A stretch of DNA of 64,000 nt, from assembly GCF_027409185.1 (NCBI RefSeq), contig NC_084460.1, positions 145,436,569-145,500,568 of the forward strand. Direction: 5' to 3'. Of this stretch, positions 11,001 to 22,728 are shown piece by piece (positions within the stretch are counted from its first letter, which is position 1; every line of letters begins with the position of its first letter). The notes beneath the pieces were generated by a model. It had not been told where the DNA came from and did no database searches. It worked only from the letters and a program-made list of their open reading frames with translations. Made by a program: the position numbers and the translations under genes. This stretch comes from Cynocephalus volans (lineage: Eukaryota; Chordata; Mammalia; Dermoptera; Cynocephalidae).

Positions 11001-14000
11001 AAATAGAAATGTTAGTTCAGGATTCCTTCAGTTTCTACCAGTAAAATATCGAAATATGACTTTTGGCCAGTCAAAAAGCACAAAGTACCTTTTTTGTGCC
11101 TCTTGACATAACTCTATGCTCAATTTTACAGCATCTTGTCTCAGAGATCCTCCACTTATAGAGAAGGAAATTTCCTTTGCAGGTCCAGAAAAAGCAGAAG
11201 GAAATTTCCTTTACAGGTCCAGAATGAGAAGCAGCAGTTTTGCATGTACAAAGCACAGGCTCTGGACTCAGGGAAAGGTTTGAATCCTGCTCCTGACAAA
11301 ATGTGGGCTACTTAGCAACTCTCAGCTCATATTTCTTTTCTGCAACATGTGGCTAATGATATCTACCTAGGTGTGGTAGATAAATATTTGATAAAAGCAA
11401 GTGGGTTTTGTTTAATAATCTTGGCTTCAGCTGTAACTGTAATGTCAATAAAATTCCACATCTCCATGTTTGAGATGTAGCAAGAATGTTTTAGAGCCAA
11501 GGAATGCAAACAGCGTTCACTGTTAATGCAGATTGCTGATATTACCGTGGTTGAGGTAAACTTGGGACTCAGTGAGATTGAGGCCTGTATTTGATGTTAA
11601 GAGCTAGAACAGCACTTAGGTTTCTTACTCTGGACTTCAAGTCAGTGAGAAGGTGAGGTTCCAGGCCCTCCCGTGGTGACTGTCAAATTGCCTCGTTGTG
11701 CTGCTCTTGATCACACAAACTAAAAACTGCATTTGAAACCGAATGGCTCTATAGTATCGTTGTGTTTGATATGGGGCTGCCTCTGATGAGAACCTCACAG
11801 AATTCTTGTAGAAAGGGTAGAAATGTGTTGGTGAAAGCCATCTATGTGCTGTGTCTGTACATTTAGGAATAAACCACCGTGCTCTTCCTGCTGTTTGGGA
11901 CTCTGTCTGTTGACATTAAAATGTCCTCACAACTTACAAAATCACTAAAGATTCCATTTGTACTTCCCTAGTGGGAAGTTAAGAAATAAAACCATGCCAG
12001 TGTACATTTCAAATATTTACAGTACTGTGCTTTCTCTCCAGGCAGTACACTTGCCATATCCCTCCAAGAAATTAGTGTAGATATGGAATGGCCCTCCCCA
12101 CAGGCAGCATTTTACTAAGGAAATCCCAGTCATTTCTCTCTGCATTGTCCCCAGAACCCTGATTTCCTCACCTCTGAGCTCATGCCAGAGAACAAAGAAG
12201 GAAAGGGGACAGGAAGAGAATGAAAAGAAAAAGGCAGGGGAGGGCAGGGAAAGGGGGAGGGAAAAGAGAGGAGGCATAGAAAAGTGACTGGAATTTAGCA
12301 GTTGCTCTATGAATGCTTACAAGGATTGAGCCTCCACTGGCACACTTTATGGTCTGACTTCAGTGAGGCCACGGTTTTAGGCAAAGAGAATAATGATGGC
12401 TTTTAAGTATTCTCGATGAAAGAATAAGATGGAAAATAGCAACCTTTTAATGCTACAAAAGACCACTCAAGAAGAAATGTGCTCCTCCTAAAGCATGAAA
12501 GGCTAAAGGTAGACGTGAAGACAATTTCTACAGTCAACGTTGTGAAATAGTGGGAAAGGTTAGTGGAAATGATTTTGGAATTTTTTTCCCAGAAGAATTT
12601 TTAAATGAACACATTTTTACCTTTCTGGATGGTTAGAAGAGGGCGAGAAGCTCACCTGTGGGACTCTGTAAAGTCTTTAAATGAGGAAAGGAAGCATTGA
12701 GGACAATAAGGGTAGGGCAAGAAAAAGAGGTGGAAAGAAACGTCCCAGGAGAGCTTCTTGCTTCGGCGCGTGGTGTGTACTAGGTTAACATGCGGATTTC
12801 CCTCCCTCTTGGATCACCAGGTTGATCTTGTTCTAGAAATGTGCCAGCTGGTAGGATACAGCACCAGATCTGGAACTAAATGGCTATGTCACTGAGCTTC
12901 TCACTATTCTCTAATGGCAGGAATGACCACAGTGCTGACCATGTCCACGATCATCACCGGCATGAGTGCCTCTATGCCGCAGGTGTCGTACGTGAAGGCC
13001 GTGGACGTGTACTTGTGGGTCAGCTCCCTCTTTGTGCTGCTGTCAGTCATTGAGTATGCAGCCGTGAATTACCTCACCACAGTGGAAGAGCAGAAACAAG
13101 TCAAGAAGACAGAGAAGGTACAGCCTTGCTTTGACTATCACATCCCTTTCAGAGTGTGGAAAGGACTATAGTCGTCTCTCACCCTCTCCTGACAGCATTT
13201 ACAAGCCCTTGTGTTTAAGTCCGTATGCCTCAGCCAAGCTTACAGAATGGTGACCATTTAATATTGAACTTGAAGTTTCAATATTCTGTGCTGGCTGGTT
13301 TCCTCAGCATCCTTGCTCATCTTTACCAGGGGTTCCCTCAGCCTACTCCTCTCCCCTGACCGTACCCCTTGAGTAGAAGGGGTTCATGTCCAAACCAAAT
13401 CCTTTCAGGTGGATGACGATGATAATGATAATAATAATAATTATAGCTAACATGTCATGAATGTTTATTATACATTGGCATTATGCCAACCACCTAACAT
13501 ATATTATGTCATTTAATTCTCCTGGTAACCCTGAGAGGTCTGGTTTTATTACCCTCACTCATTTCACAGAGGTGAAACAAGTGCAGATGGGTGGTAAATT
13601 GGCCAAGGTCACTCAGCTAAAGAAGAATCAGGCTTTGCTTCTGGGTCTCCTTAACTCCAAAGGCTGTGCCCTCAACCAATAAATGACATGCTTTTCTCCA
13701 CCAAGATCCAGGTTTTATTTTTCTTTTCTTGCCACTTGGCAGAGTCGTAGAGCATAAAGGAAGCTTCTTCTCTTCACAACTTCCTAGGACTAAGGTGCCT
13801 TCTGGGCTCTACATGTTATCACATGTTTTTTTTTGCGACATTGCTTAATAAATGTGGATAAACTTCTCTCTACCTGCTTTGTTTTACAAAGGATTTGGGG
13901 ACCAGCTCTCAGCTCTTATGAGAACTGACATAAGATACTATATTTCAGAAGCCTAACTGATTCATTCATTTGCTATACTTCACTTAAAATATATATATAT

Positions 14001-17000
14001 ATGTACACACACAAAAACATATATGTATGTAGAATATGTATGGGTTTATATATATAGTGTACATGCACATACATACATAACTTCAATGAAATGTACTCAC
14101 ATTGGTTTGATGTTCTTACATGAGCACTTATACACACCCCAAACATTAGTTAATATTTTTTATACTTCTAGTGAGAACATTTTATACTTTCAGAGTGTTT
14201 TTATATCCTCTTCTCTCAATAAACCTTCAAATCAGCTTCCCAATGTAGGTTTTGCAGAAACTATTATCTCTATTTCGTAAATGAAGAAGCAGAGTTTTAG
14301 TGAAGTAAGGTGATTTGCCAAAAGATTCAAAGCCAACAGAGCTGCAATTGCAATTAAGATCTCCTGGAATGCTAACCTCATTCTTTTCTTTTATATCCTT
14401 TGTGTCAAAGCTCTAATCGGAGCTGATTTTATTTTATTGCAGATGCTTCAATTTCTTTTGTTGACAGCATGTGGCTACGTGTGCCTGTCTCATACATACC
14501 CACAGGGAATGCCATGCAGTTGTGAGGAAACCAGGGGCTTTTAGACCAGTCTGTGACCATGATGCACATGCATCACCCGGGCTCATGTTAAGACTCTGAG
14601 TCAGCAGGTCTGGGGTAAAACCCAGGACTCTGCATTTCTAACAAACTCCAGGTGATACTGATGCTGTTGGCCCATGACCCACACTGTGAAGAGCAATGGT
14701 CTGGATAATCTGTGGTGTGACAGGAAAAAATGCATAAAGAAAAACAGAATTTTGTTCTTGTTTTGTTCTGTATTTATGTGGGGAGTAGTTAATCAAAAAA
14801 ATAGGCACTGCAGTCATTTTGGCCCACCTTTATCAGGTACTTTGACTCCAAAATATCTACATCTCCCCAACCGCACCTGCCACACAAAACAACCATCCAC
14901 ACTGATTTTTTTTTTCTTTTGATGGTGTTATATACAATCTTCTTGTGTATCACTATGAAGAGATTCTTTTGGGTTAATAAGCATCCTCCTTTTTAAAATT
15001 TTTTTAAATTTTTAGTTGTGTGTACATGTAACTTATAATTTACCATCTCAACTATTTTTAAGTGTACAGTTCAATAGTGTTAAGTATATTCACATTGTGT
15101 ACAACTGATGTCCAGAGCTTTTCGTCTTGCAAAACTGAAACTCTATACCCATTAAACTCCCCATTTCCCCGTCCCCAAGCCCCCAAGCCACCATTCTCAG
15201 TAACCTCAATTATCTCAAAAAAAAAAATGCAGTTATCTCAAAGAAATGTTCTACTTGCCATTTATATATTTGTAAGATGAAATGAAGAAGTGATTTGGAG
15301 TCAGAGAAGGAAGAATAGCAAACTGAATCCCACCACTTCCTAGCTTTGTGCTCCAGGCTGAGTCTCCCAAACCTCCTCTCCGTCTGAACAGTGGTGGCAT
15401 TTCTTCCCTGTTTACCTCACAGGGCTAATGTGAAGATCAAGTGATATAATAAATGGTTCTGAAACCTTTGCAGATATAAAGTGCTATCCAAATGTAAGTT
15501 CTTATTGTGATTTGTGCCCAGAGCACCCACTCTGAAGGAATAGGAGTTTCAATAGGGACAGTAAAAACAGGCTGACTGAGATGAGAGGCCTTTGAAGGGC
15601 TAGGATGTCCTAGCAAGGGGCAGTGTACAAGGATATGTCTGTAGGCTTGGAGGCTAATCAATGACACCTCTCTTCTATACCTGAGTTGGAAACAGTTTTA
15701 GAGAGACAGCCAGATGTGGGAGCCAGAAAAATGGATACAATGAGGTTACTTTTGTTATTGATAAAGCAGTTTGGAGAGCATTGCTTAGATCTATAGCAGG
15801 AGAGTTCACTAATATTACATCACTGACTTAAATATATGTACTCTTGGTGATGAGCAAAGCTGGATAATGCAGGGCTCTCCCTGAAAGGACAGCCTCCCTT
15901 CATCCAAATATTTTTCTCATTCCAGGACCTAAAACTCAGTTTGAAACAGTCAAATCTATAGTGTAGATCTACTATGCCTCAGCTATGTGCCTATTTGTGG
16001 GCTCAAGTGAAAAATTAAAGACCAGTTTTAAAACTGTTTCCATTGAGACAACCAACTTATAAACCTGTGGAAAATAGCAGCCTATTGACAGATTGTGGAT
16101 TGCAAGATATGATCAAATATATAAATAGTTCTAGATTATCATAATGGAGAAAGAAAATGGTGCCCTTGCTCTTCAGAGAAGATACGTCTTCTTTAACACA
16201 CTAACGATGGTTTTGTTAAGATAGAAAAGTGGAAGGCTGATGAGATGGCTCAGTACTGCTCTGGGTCGCCAGGGAGACCACTGAAGGGACTGTGTATATT
16301 TATTCTATCTTCATATCCAGAGTTGAATATATTATTAATATTATTGGCTATCTGAAGTTACTCAGTCTTGATCTCATTTCGTGTTTATTTTGTCCATTTT
16401 CATTTTATATAGAAAAATTTCTACAATTAAAACAAAAAGGGACAACATAACTCAAGTATGAGTCCCTGGCTAGTTCACCGGCTGCACCAAATAGTCTCCA
16501 TGTCTTTGAATTCAGTAAAATATTAGATTTTTAGATCACTATGAACCAAGTACACATTTTGGCAGAATTTATTCTAAAGCCTCCGATTTGAATTCTGAAT
16601 ACTTTTCTCCAGTTGTAGCCTCTCCATATTTGTTTATTTTTTTAACTTCCATATAGATCAAGAAGTGATTTTGTTTTCTCCAAAAGCCATTAGTAACAGC
16701 TGCTTCATAGGCACTGCTCTATACCAGTGAGAACTGCTATCTCCCTCAGAGTAAAACCTTAAAGAAAAATTTAGTTTAATCAGGCACTGGAGCCAGAATG
16801 CATTGAAAATTTGCTCCTTCAGAAAAATAAACCAATTTCATATTATTTAATTGAGCTATGTTAGCATCATTTATAGGTGCTTTTAAGCAAAAATGGGAAG
16901 CCCTGGCCAATTTGCATTTAAAAAGAGAGGTTAAAAATCATTCCCTATCCCATCCCCAATTTAAGCATAAATGGATCACCAGGTGATAGAGCTCTGTTTT

Positions 17001-17822
17001 TGGACAAAAAAACACACTGACTAGGCATATTGCTATATTCTCTCTAAAAAGGAAAAATTAGTTGAAAAGCAAATCCAATTGGTTTATATTGCTGTTCTGA
17101 TAAATCATCTTCAGCTTCAACTCACAAGCTTGTGGCAAACCATTTATACTACTCAGAATCAAAAGGGAAAACATACATGGGGTGTAACAATCTATCAAGC
17201 CAGGACTAAGTTAGGAAACACTGACATTATAGATGTGTAAATTTACTTGTATGATGCTCAGATATCTCTATGGGAATAAATATAAACTTCTTTGCTAAAT
17301 CCCTACTAAAAACAGTATCTGTAAGATGATGTTTTCCATTTATTATTAAAATGACTTTTAGTCAGACACCAGAAGCAAAATCAGAATTTTATTCTTTCAA
17401 ATAAAGAAAACATTCTTAGCATTTATTTAAATTATTTTTATAAATCTGATTGCTTACATTTTTACTGTAATTCCTATTCATAAAACCATATTCATGACTT
17501 ACTAAAAACATCTTTTTAACAGATTTCTGGAATGTACAATATTGATACAGTTCAAACTATGGCCTTTGACGGTTGTTACTATGACACTGAGTCTGACATG
17601 GACCAGACTTCCTTTTCTCTACACTCAGAAGACTCCATAAGAGGAAGATACACAGGCAGACCCAGCACAGATTCATCTCAAATAAAGAGAAGAAAATCTC
17701 TAGGAGGACAAGTTGGTAGAATAATGCTGGAAAACAACCATGTCATTGACACCTATTCTAGGATTTTATTTCCCATTGTGTATATTGTATTTAATTTGTT
17801 TTACTGGGGTGTATATGTATGA
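4864..17822 (+). CDS. GABRR3: GABA-A receptor subunit rho-3, C-terminal half (spliced, 3 exons in window)
   Basis: This is a subunit of GABA-gated pentameric chloride channels of the Cys-loop family. The window has only the C-terminal half. Exons at 4864-5016, 12921-13117 and 17523-17822 join in frame and all have AG/GT boundaries where expected. In order they encode TM1, the TM1-TM2 linker plus the pore-lining TM2 and TM3, then a short cytoplasmic loop and TM4, ending in FNLFYWGVYV and a stop. The rho class is clear from the TTVLTMSTIITG pore segment and the NNHVIDTYSRILFP run before TM4. Rho-3 rather than rho-1/2 is inferred from the loop sequence and from the RIOX2-CRYBG3 neighbours. The ligand-binding N-terminus lies before position 1. 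No frame break is seen. Human GABRR3 is known to carry a premature stop polymorphism in an upstream exon, which cannot be assessed here. Confidence 0.93.
6740..6870 (+). repeat. MIR-like fragment
   Basis: It carries the typical 'cttctgcaaaatgagattattaatactacc' and 'gtgagagttaaatgggag' MIR body. It is short and diverged. Confidence 0.5.
7323..8706 (-). mobile_element. hAT/Charlie DNA transposon with decayed transposase
   Basis: The ends carry hAT-like termini, with CAGTGTCTCTCAACCTCTGG on the left and ..CACACTTTGAGAACTGTGG on the right. The minus strand between them reads as a Charlie-type transposase. From about 8580 downward it gives YTDGVKAMVGKNAAALG (the TDG carries a catalytic Asp), then a stop, then PSSHCIFH. 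Further on come LADIFSKLSKVNLSLQ near 8200 and NELHKHLEDLYNSVNQYF near 7960. Several stops break it. The BED-finger N-terminus expected upstream is missing, so the copy looks internally deleted. It is an old, dead element in a GABRR3 intron. Confidence 0.8.
8740..9285 (+). repeat. L2 LINE 3' end
   Basis: It contains the L2 tail pattern: 'tgcctagaatgcccttcc', then 'gaatgtgagctcctcaaggacaagg', then 'actagcacagtgccctcc' and 'cttaatacatagttgttaag'. Ancient repeat. Confidence 0.75.
11163..11230. repeat. 34-bp tandem duplication with twin AGGAAATTTCCT palindromes
   Basis: Unit 1 is at 11163-11196 and unit 2 starts at 11197. The first 27 bases match except one G/A change. Each unit holds the perfect palindrome AGGAAATTTCCT (11165-11176 and 11199-11210). 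It directly precedes a MIR copy. Confidence 0.9.
11240..11400 (+). repeat. MIR SINE
   Basis: 'caggctctggactcagg..tttgaatcctgctcctgac' followed by a 'ctacttagcaactctcagctc' segment matches the MIR layout. Confidence 0.65.
12921..13117 (+). CDS. GABRR3: GABRR3 exon encoding TM2 and TM3
   Basis: Acceptor CTAATGGCAG and donor AAG|GTACAG. It completes Gly, then reads MTTVLTMSTIITGMSASMPQ (TM2 lining the chloride pore; the 9' Leu gate is the L of TTVL). Next are VSYVKAVDVYLWVSSLFVLL and SVIEYAAVNYL (TM3), then the start of the cytoplasmic loop, TTVEEQKQVKKTEK. It is 197 bp with no break. The 5' pore position, directly at the splice junction, is Met, where I recall Ile in other rho subunits. Confidence 0.93.
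13425..13680 (-). repeat. MIR SINE (antisense)
   Basis: The + strand carries the reverse MIR signature: 'cctggtaaccctgagaggtctggttttattacc', 'atttcacagaggtgaaac', then 'ggtaaattggccaaggtcactcagcta'. Confidence 0.7.
14200..14390 (-). repeat. MIR SINE (antisense)
   Basis: 'attatctctatttcgtaaatgaagaagcagag' and 'aagtaaggtgatttgccaaaagattcaaagcc' match an antisense MIR. Confidence 0.6.
14520..14700 (+). mobile_element. MER5A-like hAT remnant
   Basis: 'gatgcacatgcatcacccgggctcatgttaagactctgagtcagcaggtctgggg' followed by 'tctgcatttctaacaaactccaggtgatactgatgctg' matches the MER5A non-autonomous Charlie layout. Confidence 0.65.
15000..15200 (+). repeat. Old L1 fragment
   Basis: 'taatttaccatctcaactatttttaagtgtacagttcaatagtgttaagtatattcacattg' followed by 'aactgaaactctatacccattaaactcccc' is a well-known old mammalian L1 segment. 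A related segment is near 47.0 kb. Confidence 0.65.
15290..15500 (+). repeat. MIR SINE
   Basis: 'gatttggagtcagag..ctgaatcccaccacttcctagctttgtg' with 'cacagggctaatgtgaagatcaagtgatataataaatg' matches MIR. Confidence 0.65.
17523..17822 (+). CDS. GABRR3: GABRR3 last coding exon: cytoplasmic loop and TM4
   Basis: Acceptor TTTTTAACAG. It reads ISGMYNIDTVQTMAFDGCYY, an acidic/serine-rich loop, a basic IKRRKSLGG stretch, NNHVIDTYSRILFP and TM4 ending FNLFYWGVYV, then TGA at 17820-17822. The exon codes 99 residues. RRKS is a possible basophilic kinase site (inference). AATAAA-type hexamers follow at about 18097 and 18124, so the 3' UTR may be only about 300 bases. Confidence 0.93.
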   Translation: MSGMYNIDTVQTMAFDGCYYDTESDMDQTSFSLHSEDSIRGRYTGRPSTDSSQIKRRKSLGGQVGRIMLENNHVIDTYSRILFPIVYIVFNLFYWGVYV

Positions 17823-18474
17823 AGGGGAATTTTCAATATATAAAATTTATATTGGAGTCAGATTTTTTTTTCTAAACTCTTGATTTTGGGGCAGTACTAT
17901 ATTCAACTGAGGGAGAGCCAGTCTTATCTCCTGGCCCAAAGAAGATTTGAAAGCTGACGTATTTACATCTAGAAAAGAGTTTAGTGTCCTAGGAGAATTT
18001 GACTTTATAAATAAGAGTCACAGGCATGTGTATTATGGAAAAATTTTTTTCTATTGGGAAGGGCTTTGTGACTACTTCATCTAGACCCCCCTCTCTTAAT
18101 AAAAACATTCTTTATTTAACTAGGGAATAAAGCTGGACTATGACAATAATTTAAGAATACTTTGTTTCTTAGTGCCAGCCAAGTGCCAGATTACCTAACA
18201 GAGTTGAATCCTCCTGGGAATAACAACCACATCAAAGTGGTACCATCTACACTCACACAGCTGAGAGTCCTATGAACTGCCTCCTCTCATCTCCAATCAA
18301 GTCTTTTATCTTATTTAACTATTAAGTTTCATATGTTATTGAGTCCAAGGGGGAAAAATCTAAACCACTCAGTTTTCTTATTCTAATATTAATACTCAAT
18401 CATCAATAATAGTATCTTGTATTTTGTAGATGAGAGATAGCTTTTATAGCTTTTTGGAAGTATTTAATTAATTA

Positions 18475-18640
18475 TTTGCTTTATTCAGCAAATGTTTATT
18501 GACCACCTACAAATACCGGGCACTTTATTAAGTGTCATGTACTGAAAAACAAATATGAAATAAATTTCCTGCCATTCCTGAGTGCACAGCCTAGCAGGAA
18601 CAGTGAACTGGTAAATATAACATAATGGATGTTAAGATAG
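18475..18640 (-). repeat. L2 3' end (antisense)
   Basis: 'tattcagcaaatgtttattgaccacctacaaataccgggcac' is the reverse complement of the L2 tail. Confidence 0.6.
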
Positions 18641-20472
18641 AGATACATATTCTGTGCTGTGTGAGTTCTGAAAAGGAAGAGAACATCCATGAAGGGATGT
18701 GGACTCTCAATTTATAAACAACTGTAGATGCTTCCAGATATCCTATTAAGTGAAAAAATTGAATGAAATTTATGTATCCTACAGCAATCTTTAGTAACTT
18801 TGGTTGAATCAAATAAATCAGGTCAAGTGGGGATTAAATAAATGTTTGTTAAGTAGGAAAACCTCCAATGACCAGCATTCATTTTGCAGATCGACAGTGT
18901 GCATGCTTTTGTGTTTAGCATTTTGTGGAAAAGATTCAATTTAGAAAAAAATTCTATCAAATATTCCAAATTTTATATTTAAAGTATGAAATATTTCCCT
19001 TTCTATTCCGATTTCTGGCATTGAATTAAGAAAAATAAATTAAATGGTGTATTACTTTCAATGTATGTATTCCCTTTTATTTTGCCATAAATTAAACCAA
19101 AACTATTTGAAATATTTTATTCCAGGTAAAAAGAAAAATAACTTCCTACTTATTTACTGGTAATATTGGTTTCGGTTCTTTGTTGTGAATCCCATAGGAC
19201 TCTAGAAAATTATCTTCCTCCTGGATGCAAAAAATTAAAAGGAAAATTATTTCTCTGTTATGACCTCTGTCATGGGCAGGCTAATCCTGGGATATAATTC
19301 ATTCCATTTTCTTGATACAATTTTTCCAATTCTTTCAAAACTTCCCAAGGATAACATTTTTCTAGGATACTATTCAAAGTTCAGCTCATATAATTTATTA
19401 AAACCTCATTGAATTGTAGATAGATCGTAAATAAATTTTAAAAACTCTTTAATGGTTTTTCCACTAGACCTAACAGGAATAGTATTTTGGTAGGATTATA
19501 TTTTCAAAATACAGCACAGATTAATATCCTAGGTGGTTGGGAATCTGTAGCTATTACTTAGCAAAGTACTACAGTTGGATTATGTTTCTGAGTTTGACAA
19601 ACCGTATAATTGATGTTAACAAAACAAACAAAAAAGACAGATCTGCAAACATAACAAATCTATACTTTCCTTCTTATAATTCTCTGGGTCTTCGGACATT
19701 GCTGTTTTTCATATATTTTGAACTGTAATATTTAAGATGGTTCATGATTCCCCTGGGCATATTTATTTCACTGTTTTCAATCAAATGCACCACTGAATAC
19801 ATTTGGCAGTCTAGGCTAGAAAAATAGATCTCTATCCCACTACACGTGCACTCAGCATTCCTCCTGAGAAGCATTAATGCACAATTGTTGGCCAATCAAA
19901 TATAACTTTCGTTAGTGTCTAGAAACACAAGCATTGCATTCTTCAATAATATATGTCGAACACCAAGAAATAAAATATGTTTACTGCTCAAGAGAATTAT
20001 AAGAAAGAGCATTCAGAATGAGCTCCTAGGATTTTAGCCAGTTTTCTTCGAGTACTGGTGGCTTGTGAAGACTGTGAAGACAGAGCTGTTTCTGTTAGCT
20101 TCATACTTACTAGGGAGCAAAAAGATTTCTGGTCCAGTTCTTATTTCAAGAAGAATGAAACCACAATTACCTAGAAAATATATGAGTGGCAGACAGCGTA
20201 CAATAGTTACCTCATTTTGATTTTCACTTCATTTACTGATTACAATCCTGAACAGGCTGTGCACGATGGTTCACCGAGGGATAAGCCAGAATAAAATGTG
20301 AGGATTTAAGAAAATAAGCTGCTTTCTAAGATTAAGAAAAAGCCAGCCAGCTCTGTAAACTGCCTAAATATAGAAATGGGCTATTTTATAGGGGCTGCTC
20401 TGGAAAATCTATGAAAAGTTACAATTTAACTTTGTTTTAGTGTTGGGTTTTTTTCTGATTAGAAAAGAATGC

Positions 20473-20557
20473 AGGGGTGCTACCAAAAGTTCACAGAAAG
20501 GTTTGTATCATCTTTTAATTCTATTTTTCCACATACTTTTTGAAGTACCCTCATACT
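20473..20557. mobile_element. Mariner-derived MITE
   Basis: About 85 bp. The left end is GGGGTGCTACCAAAAGTTCA and the right end CATACTTTTTGAAGTACCCT; they are inverted relative to each other and match the termini of the mariner copies at 0.8, 1.4 and 46.8 kb. Confidence 0.8.
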
Positions 20558-22660
20558 GTTTCATTATAAAAAAAAAAATTTAAATACCAATTAGCAAAAA
20601 GAAATAAAAACAAAACAAGACAAAAAATTATCCACCCAGAATTAAACAGTTAACATTTTAACATATATTCTTAGAGGTTTTCTATGCATCGTTTATATTT
20701 TTTCGAATGGTACCATTTTGTATATACTTTTATTTATTAATTTAAGCACTTATATTGTATCAAACACTGTGCTGTCTGCTGAGGATACCGTAATGAAAGA
20801 TGGATATGGTCCCTGGACTTTATACTCTGTTGGGAAATGTTTCTAAATTGTGCCATCTGCGGCCAGGATTTTATTTCTGGATTATAAACAACTTTCTATA
20901 CCTTTTTTTCCCAGCAAACTAATTTTTATGTGCTGCAGAGTAGTCCACTGAATGGGCTCACCATAGTTTACTTAACCCATTTCCACCCGTGAGACATTAG
21001 CGTTATTTCCTATTGTGTGCAATTGTATTGGGTTGCAATTAGTAACATAAAGAAAATTTAGAAGTAAAATTATTTTAGAAACAAATAAAATTTCTAGCCA
21101 TATTCGAATTTCAATACTTATTCTCTTTACAAGAATCCATTTGCTAGGAGCACCTGCCACATCAGACTTACTCACCTGTCTGCCCAGAAGCTCTGGGGTA
21201 TAGATCACTGTAACTGAAGAAACTTTTTTATTTTTAGTTCATTTTTCCCTACAAAGCAGAAACTTCTTCTATATATCTGCTGGCATTCCCTTCTGTAATG
21301 AAAGTTTTGACATTGTATAAAATATTTATATTAAAGCAGTCCTACATATTGAAAGCCTGCTTCCTTTCATCACCACTATCACCACCAAAAGCCTTTACCA
21401 TCTTTGTAAGTGAGCAACTGAGATTGCAAATATTTGCAGATGAGTTGCCACAAAATTATAGTTTGTGACCACATGGGCTTAATTCTTGCACGTGGGTTAG
21501 TCCTCATGAGTAAGGTCTATCATTCCTTATCGTGTCACTCATAAGCCTGTTCAAATCACTCACACACATACATACGCACATCCATATATGCACACATATA
21601 ATTTTTAACATAGACATTAATGAGGAAAGGAATTATATCTAATTCTATAATCACTATTAAGGTCAAAATTCTGATGGGATCAAACCTCAAAGCAGCAAGA
21701 GAAAGAGGTGGTAGGGAAATTGCTATTTCAGCTATAATGCTGTACCTGGTGCTGCTGTTATTTCCTGTCAAGGCCTTAGGCAAAGCAGTCAATGTTACAC
21801 TGCAAGTACCTCATTTATGCAATGCAGCCACCAACTCTTACCCTGTAAACACTGCTTTGAAACACTCTAGCATGCTCTAATGTCCTGCTTAATTTCAAAA
21901 TCAGACCACTTTCCAACTGCAATTTGACTCCCCTGTAGTTAACAAAGAGCTTAAATTTTTGTCTTTTGAAAGACAAAACACACTGTACATTTATGGAGAT
22001 GACTTTATTCAGGCTATTGGAATAGGAAAGATGTTCATTAATGAGGAAAAGGAAAAGAAAGGAAAGAAAAAGGAGCTAAGAGTTTCAAAGGGGCAGGTAA
22101 GCAAGTGAGTTGCATTCACTGAGGAAGGGTAGAGGTGGGTCCTATCTTGGGATATATGAGAGCAGGGTGGTCATTTCTCAGAACACACAATGGAGGGGGT
22201 GTTTCTCAACCTTCGCTGCTTCCCAGGAGCACAGGGGCTCAGATGACATTCAATACTGCCAGAACATCATTGTCAGTTTTCTTCCATCTTAACCCCCTGC
22301 CAAATCATAGTGCTTTTTGGTCAATGTTGGGGCCAAGTGTACAAGAGAGATTTCATAAAGTCACTGGGAAAAAATTACAATAGTTATAAATATTCTGATT
22401 CTTAATTTGTTGTAGGAAATATCGAACTAAGTTCTATTATCAGTTAGTTCATTTGAAGGATATGATATTACTTTTAATCCTAGGATCAATACAATTCATT
22501 ATAGAAACTTATTTTCTACAAGAATGCTCCAAAGGCTTTCTATAAAATTATGCTATTCATTGACCACTTCTTCCCTTAAGCAATTGAAAGTACATGAAGT
22601 TGTAATGTCACTAGCAACTTTTTAAAAATGCATTTCCTATTGTGACATAATAAGACTTTT

Positions 22661-22728
22661 GAAGTTGGATGAACAACAATCGCTTCTCGGCCTTTTGGCT
22701 AAGATCAAGTGTGAAGTTGGATGAACAA
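22661..22728 (+). pseudogene. RNU2 pseudogene: 34-nt 5' fragment of U2 snRNA, retroposed, with 16-bp target-site duplications
   Basis: Positions 22679-22712 match nucleotides 1-34 of vertebrate U2 snRNA (ATCGCTTCTCGGCCTTTTGG, then CTAAGATCAAGTGT). The fragment is bounded by identical 16-bp direct repeats GAAGTTGGATGAACAA at 22661-22676 and 22713-22728. There is no poly-A. This fits a 3'-truncated snRNA retropseudogene. It cannot make U2, because the branch-point pairing, Sm and stem-loop regions are absent. Confidence 0.93.

Larger units (their letters stand above)
5017..12920 (+). other. GABRR3: GABRR3 intron
   Basis: No exon is recognised in these 7.9 kb. Contents are old repeats: MIR-like sequence near 6740-6870, the hAT/Charlie copy at 7.3-8.7 kb, L2 at 8.7-9.3 kb, and a MIR plus a 34-bp tandem duplication near 11.2 kb. 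The stretches 5.0-6.7, 9.3-11.1 and 11.4-12.9 kb show nothing I can name. A purine-rich patch is present at 12180-12275. Confidence 0.75.
13118..17522 (+). other. GABRR3: GABRR3 last intron
   Basis: Contains two antisense MIRs (about 13.43-13.68 and 14.20-14.39 kb), a MER5A-like hAT remnant, an old L1-like piece and a sense MIR, followed by about 2 kb (15.5-17.5) with no recognised feature. AT-rich simple sequence is at 13985-14060. Confidence 0.7.
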
